Part shown: piece after piece, positions 7,213-11,188 of the stretch
Layout of the letters: each line of letters starts with the position of its first letter
How positions within the stretch are numbered: the first letter of the stretch is position 1
From: Dehalococcoidales bacterium
Lineage (GTDB): Bacteria; Chloroflexota; Dehalococcoidia; E44-bin15
Direction: 5' to 3'
NCBI GenBank assembly: GCA_012974295.1
Contig: JAAXQM010000116.1
Coordinates: 1 to 11,188, forward strand
DNA: 11,188 bases
The notes under the pieces: generated by a model
Databases searched by the model: none
Told to the model about the DNA's origin: nothing
The model's input: only the letters and a program-made list of their open reading frames with translations
Program-made: the position numbers and the translations under genes

Positions 7213-7764
7213 TCATCCTGTTGTTTCTCTCGTTTTCTTGCCACCGCCAATTATATTAAGCTCGTCATTGGAAATATTCGAAAAAAGAGGGAGCTGGTTT
7301 GTGGAGTTACTGAGAGGCTTAAGCCTGGTATAAGCATCGGCCTCTTCCCGCACCTCTTCGACGTCGGCAAAGGCGCGATATACGCTGGCGAAACGGATGT
7401 ATGCGATACCATCGAGCTGGCGTAGCCGCTCCATCACCATATCCCCGATCGTTGAGGCATCAACCTCTGCCTTGCCCGACTTACGTAGTCGGTCTTCGAT
7501 ATCATCGACCATTTGCTCTATAGTCTCCTGGGAGACTGGGCGCTTGGCGCAGGCCTTTCTAACCCCGGTGATCAATTTCTCACGGTTGAACTCCTCGCGT
7601 CGCCCATCCTTCTTGATTATCAGCAGGGACACCGTCTGAAGCCGCTCATAAGTAGTGAAGCGAGCGCTGCACTCTAAGCACTCGCGACGGCGGCGGACTG
7701 CCTCGCTTACATCACGAGAGTCAATAACCTTAGAATCATTATGACCACAATAAGGGCATATCAT
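7213..7764 (-). CDS. nrdR: Transcriptional repressor NrdR
   Basis: NrdR is an ATP/dATP-sensing repressor that binds paired NrdR boxes ahead of ribonucleotide reductase genes. The 183-residue protein starts MICPYCG, the typical N-terminus of the zinc ribbon, with ligands C3, C6, C29 and C32 and the DNA-binding RRRR stretch before ECLEC. The ATP cone runs about 47-137 (IIKKDGRREEFNREKL through YIRFASVYRAF). A C-terminal tail of about 35 residues beyond the usual end carries no recognisable motif. The frame is open upstream to 7872, but ATG 7764 is chosen because it gives the canonical start and because the longer version would cross the promoter and operators. No Shine-Dalgarno sequence is visible. 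nrdJ follows 25 nt downstream, and two NrdR boxes lie directly upstream, indicating autoregulation of nrdR-nrdJ. Confidence 0.96.
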   Translation of the reverse strand: MICPYCGHNDSKVIDSRDVSEAVRRRRECLECSARFTTYERLQTVSLLIIKKDGRREEFNREKLITGVRKACAKRPVSQETIEQMVDDIEDRLRKSGKAEVDASTIGDMVMERLRQLDGIAYIRFASVYRAFADVEEVREEADAYTRLKPLSNSTNQLPLFSNISNDELNIIGGGKKTRETTG

Positions 7765-7773
7765 CGCATTAAA

Positions 7774-7789
7774 ACACACTATATAGAAC
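7774..7789 (-). promoter_or_regulatory. NrdR box 1 (start-site-proximal operator)
   Basis: ACACACTATATAGAAC matches the NrdR-box consensus ACACWATATATWGTGT at 12 of 16 positions by eye, including the TATATAG core. It lies just downstream of the predicted transcription start and 10 nt before the nrdR ATG, where a bound repressor would block initiation. Its start is 31 bp from that of the second box, three helical turns, the known spacing of NrdR box pairs. Confidence 0.8.
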
Positions 7790-7798
7790 AGCGGCGCA

Positions 7799-7827
7799 AT
7801 AATACCACAATATATAGTTGTTGTCAA
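7799..7827 (-). promoter_or_regulatory. Sigma70-type promoter for nrdR-nrdJ
   Basis: On the minus strand TTGACA (7827-7822) is a perfect -35 element and TATTAT (7804-7799) a near-perfect -10, separated by exactly 17 nt. The transcript should begin near 7792, leaving a leader of about 28 nt before the nrdR ATG. The -35/-10 spacer is almost entirely NrdR box 2, so repressor binding would exclude RNA polymerase. Confidence 0.88.
7805..7820 (-). promoter_or_regulatory. NrdR box 2 (operator in the promoter spacer)
   Basis: CCACAATATATAGTTG matches the NrdR-box consensus at 13 of 16 positions by eye, with a perfect CACAATATATAGT core. It fills 16 of the 17 nt between the -35 and -10 elements and pairs with box 1 across a 15-bp gap. 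Confidence 0.85.
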
Positions 7828-7856
7828 TACTTTTTGTGGCTCGATTTGAAGATAAG

Positions 7857-7889
7857 AGAGCCGTGGTCGCATCTGCGACTCACGGCTCT
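7857..7889 (-). terminator. Strong hairpin after ftsZ, probable transcription terminator
   Basis: AGAGCCGTG and CACGGCTCT form a perfect 9-bp outer stem. It continues into a 6-bp inner stem (GTCGCA/TGCGAC) with one bulged T and a tiny loop. On the minus strand it is followed by CTTATCTTC, which is T-rich but not a clean U tract, so termination may be imperfect. It lies between the ftsZ stop and the nrdR promoter, separating the two units. Confidence 0.65.
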
Positions 7890-7894
7890 ATAAG

Positions 7895-7911
7895 TTCCGG
7901 TTAACCCGGAA
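7895..7911 (-). terminator. Short hairpin at the ftsZ 3' end
   Basis: TTCCGG and CCGGAA form a 6-bp stem around a 5-nt loop, two bases after the ftsZ stop codon and just ahead of the larger hairpin. No U tract follows it, so it more likely aids mRNA stability or works with the second hairpin than terminates alone. Confidence 0.45.
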
Positions 7912-7913
7912 TT

Positions 7914-9047
7914 CTAACGATTGGTACGAGTGGGAATTCTGTGATGCAAGGTATGTTCTTTGAGATCGGTAGCTTCCGCTACCTTCCGTCGACCGAGCGG
8001 GTGCCGAAGGAAAGTGGGGATGTCCAGTTCCTGCTCGTTCTCCGCGTTTGTAAGAAGGCGGCGCAGCTCTTCGTCTTGATGTACGACTTTACCACCTGTG
8101 GCAAAGAATCCAGTAGCGATCAAGGTCAGTTTTATGTCGCCATTCATCTCGGGATCGAAGCTAACACCGAATATGATGTTCGCCTCGGGATCCACTGCCT
8201 TGCCTATGATCCCTGCTGCCTCGTTGACTTCAAAGAGGGTAAGGCTACTACCTCCTGTGATGTTGAAAAGCACCCCCGTGGCACCATCCATGGAGACATC
8301 CAGCAGTGGACTTGCCAGGGCCGCCTCAGCGGCATCGCAGGCGCGATGCTGACCACTGCCATGCCCAAATGACATCCAGGCCGGGCCGGCATCCTTCATC
8401 ACCGCCTTAACATCGGCGAAGTCAAGATTGATCATACCGGGTACCGTTATTACCTCGGCAATGGCCTGAACCGCATGCATGAGCACATCGTCGGCCATCT
8501 GAAAGGCAGCATCAACTGCAGTCCGCTGGTCGCATAGGTCAAGAAGGCGATCGTTAGGGACGGTGATCAAAGTGTCTACCTTATCCAATAGTTGCTCCAT
8601 CCCCTCCTCTGCTACTGCCATGCGATGTGACCCTTCGAAGGCGAAGGGCTTGGTGACCACGGCAATGGTGAGCGCACCCGCTTCCTTGGCAAGCTCTGCC
8701 ACTACCGGGGCAGTGCCAGTGCCGGTCCCACCACCCATGCCAGCGGTGAGGAATATCATATCAGCACCAGCGACGCATTCGCGAAGCTCATCACGGCTCT
8801 GCTCCGCAGCCTTACAGCCTAGCGCGTTGTCCCCGCCCACACCCAATCCTCTTGTCAACTTATCCCCGATCTGAATACGGGTGGGTGCCTCGGTCAGGAG
8901 TAAGGCCTGGGCATCGGTGTTGACCCCGATGAAGTCCACGCCCTGAATATTCGCCCGAACCATTCGGTTCACGGCATTGCAACCACCACCGCCAAGTCCT
9001 AATACCTTGATTTTTGCCGGGTTAGGAGCGAAGTTCGTTTTTGACAT
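7914..9047 (-). CDS. ftsZ: Cell division protein FtsZ
   Basis: FtsZ is the tubulin-like GTPase that polymerises into the Z ring at midcell and organises division. The 377 residues include the glycine-rich GGGGCNAV loop (19-26), the tubulin signature GGGTGTG (105-111) and TKPFAFEG (132-139). The T7 synergy loop NLDFAD (207-212) completes the GTPase site of the next subunit. The C-terminal contact peptide is LDIPTFLR (341-348), reached after a very short linker and followed by an unusual basic tail of about 29 residues. The region 221-236 (GPAWMSFGHGSGQHRA) departs from the common GSALMGIGVASGENRA. The ATG at 9047-9045 has AAGGAGG 5 nt upstream (9053-9059), one of the best ribosome binding sites here, suiting an abundant protein. 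It lies 15 nt after ftsA, with which it is surely co-transcribed. Confidence 0.98.
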   Translation of the reverse strand: MSKTNFAPNPAKIKVLGLGGGGCNAVNRMVRANIQGVDFIGVNTDAQALLLTEAPTRIQIGDKLTRGLGVGGDNALGCKAAEQSRDELRECVAGADMIFLTAGMGGGTGTGTAPVVAELAKEAGALTIAVVTKPFAFEGSHRMAVAEEGMEQLLDKVDTLITVPNDRLLDLCDQRTAVDAAFQMADDVLMHAVQAIAEVITVPGMINLDFADVKAVMKDAGPAWMSFGHGSGQHRACDAAEAALASPLLDVSMDGATGVLFNITGGSSLTLFEVNEAAGIIGKAVDPEANIIFGVSFDPEMNGDIKLTLIATGFFATGGKVVHQDEELRRLLTNAENEQELDIPTFLRHPLGRRKVAEATDLKEHTLHHRIPTRTNR

Positions 9048-9062
9048 TTTTTCCTCCTTTCA

Positions 9063-10286
9063 TTAGTGTGCTATTACTCTTCTCATTCGGGTAACGAAGC
9101 GCCTGAGAGTTTCGGCAGCTCCGCCGGCTTGCCAACCTTCCTCGCCGGGGTGTTTTTTTGATCCCCAGAGCAAGAGACCAACACTGGTAGCGTAGGCTGG
9201 ATCAGTGAGGATATCAGCGATCCCGTACACGCCTGTGGGCACGCCTCTACGCACAGGCACCCCAAGCACTTCCTGCCCTAGTGTTTCTATTCCCCTCAGG
9301 TTTGAGCAGCCTCCGGTGAGCACCAGTCCAGCGGGCACTTCCTTCGCATAATCTGACGGTAGCTCCAAAGCGACAAGCTTCAGAATTTCCTCTACTCTGG
9401 CCCTGATGATATCATTGATGTCTTGATGGGAAACGCCGTAGCCATTCTCCGTATTGAGCTTGGCGGATGGGTCATCCACACCATCGTAGACGGGCATCAC
9501 GCTGCCATATTTCCTCTTCATCTGCTCAGCTATGTCGAAGGGCAGCCCCAGCCCAATAGCGATATCCCGAGTGATTTGATACCCTGCTACGGGTAGAATC
9601 GCGGTGTGCCAGATACTGCCATTCTTAAAGATGGCGATGTCTGTTGTGCCACCGCCAATATCGGCGATGACCACTCCTGCATCCCGCTCGTCGGGCCTGA
9701 GAACCGCTTCGGCACTGGCCAGTGGTTCCAGAACTAGGTCTTCAATTTCGAGGTTCGAAGCCCGGATGCACTTAACCAGGTTCTGGACTGAGCTTACGGC
9801 AGCGGTGATGATGTGGGTTTCTACATCCAGCCTGAAACCGTGCATACCAACCGGGTTCTTCACCCCGACCTGACCATCGATGGCATAGCCCCTGGGGATT
9901 ACATGGAGCAATTTGCGGTCGTTAGGTATGGTGAAGGAGCGTGCAGTCCGAAGCACGCGCTTCAGGTCATCGGGACGGACCAGTTTATCACCTCGAGCAA
10001 TGGAGACCACCCCCTTTTTATTGAGGGAGGTGATATGCCTGCCGGTAACACCCACATAGACCGACTCCATTTTGAGTGCACTGGCCTGCTCTGCCTTATG
10101 TATCGAGTGGCGGATCGCCTCCTTAGCCTCATTGATGTTCACAACGAGACCCTTATGTAAGCCCCTGCTCTGACTAACACCAACCCCGAGAACCTTGAGA
10201 TTACCGCCCTGGCCAGGGGTTGCCATGATGCTGCAGATCTTGGTAGTGCCTACATCTATACAACAAATGTTGTCGCTTTTTGCCAT
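9063..10286 (-). CDS. ftsA: Cell division protein FtsA
   Basis: FtsA is the actin-like ATPase that anchors FtsZ filaments to the membrane and recruits later division proteins. The 407-residue protein has the phosphate-1 motif IDVGTTKI (10-17), the phosphate-2 motif ADIGGGTTDIAIF (208-220) and the adenosine motif LVLTGGCSNLRGI (321-333). The SHS2-type insertion domain lies at about residues 85-165. The last 17 residues (AETLRRFVTRMRRVIAH) form a basic amphipathic helix, the expected membrane-targeting sequence, after a glycine-rich linker. The ATG at 10286-10284 has GGAGGAGG ending 4 nt upstream, a strong ribosome binding site. ftsZ follows after 15 nt. Upstream is a 184-nt spacer and then rsmH, with none of the usual mur or ftsQ genes in between. 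Confidence 0.97.
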   Translation of the reverse strand: MAKSDNICCIDVGTTKICSIMATPGQGGNLKVLGVGVSQSRGLHKGLVVNINEAKEAIRHSIHKAEQASALKMESVYVGVTGRHITSLNKKGVVSIARGDKLVRPDDLKRVLRTARSFTIPNDRKLLHVIPRGYAIDGQVGVKNPVGMHGFRLDVETHIITAAVSSVQNLVKCIRASNLEIEDLVLEPLASAEAVLRPDERDAGVVIADIGGGTTDIAIFKNGSIWHTAILPVAGYQITRDIAIGLGLPFDIAEQMKRKYGSVMPVYDGVDDPSAKLNTENGYGVSHQDINDIIRARVEEILKLVALELPSDYAKEVPAGLVLTGGCSNLRGIETLGQEVLGVPVRRGVPTGVYGIADILTDPAYATSVGLLLWGSKKHPGEEGWQAGGAAETLRRFVTRMRRVIAH

Positions 10287-10470
10287 TTACCTCCTCCTTA
10301 TAAGTAATTCTGGTAGTCTTTTTTGTTTAGGACCCATTACATCATTTCACCCCCTTGCCTCATTATTATTGGATGGACAATATCATTGCCTATAGCCTTG
10401 GGCTCGGTGAAGAGAATCTCATATTCACACCACTAGGCGAGACACTGCCCGTTCTCCCTAAAATAATCCA
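10287..10470. other. 184-nt spacer between rsmH and ftsA
   Basis: This is the longest non-coding stretch in the window. The only clear element is the ftsA ribosome binding site beside the gene. I found no convincing -35/-10 pair, hairpin terminator or small gene with a start codon. One minus-strand frame (about 10431-10338) encodes about 31 plausible residues (includes EILFTEPKAIGNDIVHP) but has no usable start and no close ribosome binding site; it could be a decayed gene end or chance. Confidence 0.6.
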
Positions 10471-11188
10471 CTAAATGCGCTCGGCCGCTCTCATTTTGGC
10501 ACTGCGACTGCGCGGATTAGCTAGAACTTCAGCGTGTGTGGGGGTAATTACCCTTCTTGTGATTAGCTTAAGAGTAGCATGATGACTACAGATACAGATC
10601 GGTGTCCGGGGAGGACAAAGACAATTTTGCGATTCCATCCTGAAGAAGTTCTTGACCATGCGATCCTCCAGGGAATGATAGCTAATAACAACTATCCTCC
10701 CCCCTTCTTCCAGGATATTCAGCGCCTGCTTCAATGCTATTTTAAGGCGCTCTAGTTCCCTGTTCACGACAATGCGAAGTGCCTGAAAGGTTTTTGTAGC
10801 GGGGTGAATCTTTCCTCGGTTGCCTATAACCCTTGTTACTGCGGTGGCAAGATCAAATGTGGTATTCAATGGGCGCTTTGCCACGATGGATTTTGCTATC
10901 TCGTTCCCTCTACGATCCTCACCATACCTCTTTATGATGTCTGCCAGCTCCTTCTGGGGGAAGGTATTGACTATGGTGGCTGCGGTTATTTCCTGTGAGG
11001 GGTTGTAGCACATATTGAGAGGGGCTTCATGCTGGAAGCTGAAGCCCCTATTTGTGTCATCAAGCTGAAGCGATGACATGCCCAGGTCGAATAGCACCCC
11101 TCCGGTGCCGTGAAATCCCGTTCTGTTGCAGATCTCCTCCAGGTTTTCGTAACTATCGTTGATTAAGATAGCCTCTTTGCCATAAGGG
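10471..11188 (-). CDS. rsmH: 16S rRNA (cytosine-1402-N4) methyltransferase RsmH, 5' end outside the window
   Basis: RsmH (MraW) methylates N4 of C1402 in 16S rRNA using SAM and is usually encoded at the head of the division and cell-wall cluster. The frame is open from the window edge to TAG 10473-10471, giving about 239 residues; about 70 N-terminal residues with the first SAM-binding motif are missing. Family motifs are clear: GVLFDLGMSSLQLDDTNRGF, KRYGEDR, HPATKTFQALRIVVNREL, ISYHSLEDRMVKNFFR and the end NPRSRSAKMRAAERI. Cysteines in CLCPPRTPICIC are the usual metal-binding-like cluster. The common PLDMRMD motif reads PLNMCYN here, changing a conserved acidic and a basic residue. The open frame continues upstream of an internal GTG at 11097 with RsmH-like sequence, so that is not the start. 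ftsA follows 184 nt downstream. Confidence 0.95.
   Translation of the reverse strand, partial: PYGKEAILINDSYENLEEICNRTGFHGTGGVLFDLGMSSLQLDDTNRGFSFQHEAPLNMCYNPSQEITAATIVNTFPQKELADIIKRYGEDRRGNEIAKSIVAKRPLNTTFDLATAVTRVIGNRGKIHPATKTFQALRIVVNRELERLKIALKQALNILEEGGRIVVISYHSLEDRMVKNFFRMESQNCLCPPRTPICICSHHATLKLITRRVITPTHAEVLANPRSRSAKMRAAERI

Noticed and set aside
4566..7250. Cobalamin riboswitch controlling nrdJ
   Set aside because: The nrdR-nrdJ leader is only about 28 nt and the intergenic gap about 25 nt, too short for a cobalamin riboswitch; the operator boxes explain the control instead.
7765..7872. Longer nrdR starting at 7872
   Set aside because: It would run through the promoter, both NrdR boxes and part of the hairpin; MICPYCG at 7764 is the canonical NrdR start.
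7941..8372. 143-aa plus-strand open frame opposite ftsZ
   Set aside because: It is antisense to a clearly conserved ftsZ and shows no protein motifs.
9813..10160. 115-aa plus-strand open frame opposite ftsA
   Set aside because: It is a shadow of the conserved ftsA frame, with no motifs or ribosome binding site.
1..11188. tRNA, rRNA, CRISPR array, insertion sequence, toxin-antitoxin or phage defence genes
   Set aside because: No cloverleaf-like sequence, regular repeat array, transposase motif or defence domain was seen on either strand; the genes are core functions.

Overview
The window is about 11.2 kb of compact bacterial DNA in which every supported gene lies on the minus strand, so transcription runs from high to low coordinates. 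The best guess is a Chloroflexota bacterium related to Dehalococcoidia. This rests on the gene set and order: rsmH, ftsA and ftsZ sit together with no peptidoglycan genes between them, followed by nrdR, a vitamin B12-dependent ribonucleotide reductase, a TIGR03960-like radical SAM protein, yggS, proC and yggT. The assignment is an inference from content and needs a phylogeny.

In transcription order, positions 11188-9063 carry the 3' part of rsmH (16S rRNA methyltransferase) and ftsA, separated by a 184-nt spacer. ftsZ follows 15 nt after ftsA and has a strong ribosome binding site. Two hairpins just after ftsZ probably end that transcript. The 149-nt gap between ftsZ and nrdR holds the clearest regulatory structure in the window. 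It has a near-consensus sigma70-type promoter (TTGACA, 17 nt, TATTAT), with one NrdR-box-like palindrome filling the spacer and a second one 31 bp downstream at the expected transcription start.

That promoter drives nrdR (repressor of ribonucleotide reductase genes) and nrdJ (AdoCbl-dependent ribonucleotide reductase), so the operon looks autoregulated in response to nucleotide pools. Tightly spaced behind nrdJ are a two-helix small membrane protein, a small coiled-coil/CxxC protein with a TTG start, a B12-binding-type radical SAM protein, yggS (PLP homeostasis), a 127-residue protein I do not recognise, proC (proline biosynthesis) and yggT (membrane protein of the division-associated ylm cluster). 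Gaps in this run are 0-55 nt, so much of it could be one long transcript. At the low-coordinate edge is a DegV-like N-terminus whose frame closes after 35 residues, while a second frame resembles a later part of DegV; it looks broken.

Overall this is a core division and nucleotide-metabolism region. I see no tRNA, rRNA, CRISPR array, insertion sequence or phage gene. The most useful points for follow-up are the NrdR operator layout, the shortened division cluster, the unknown 127-aa protein in the yggS-yggT interval, the two small proteins next to the radical SAM gene, and the damaged degV.
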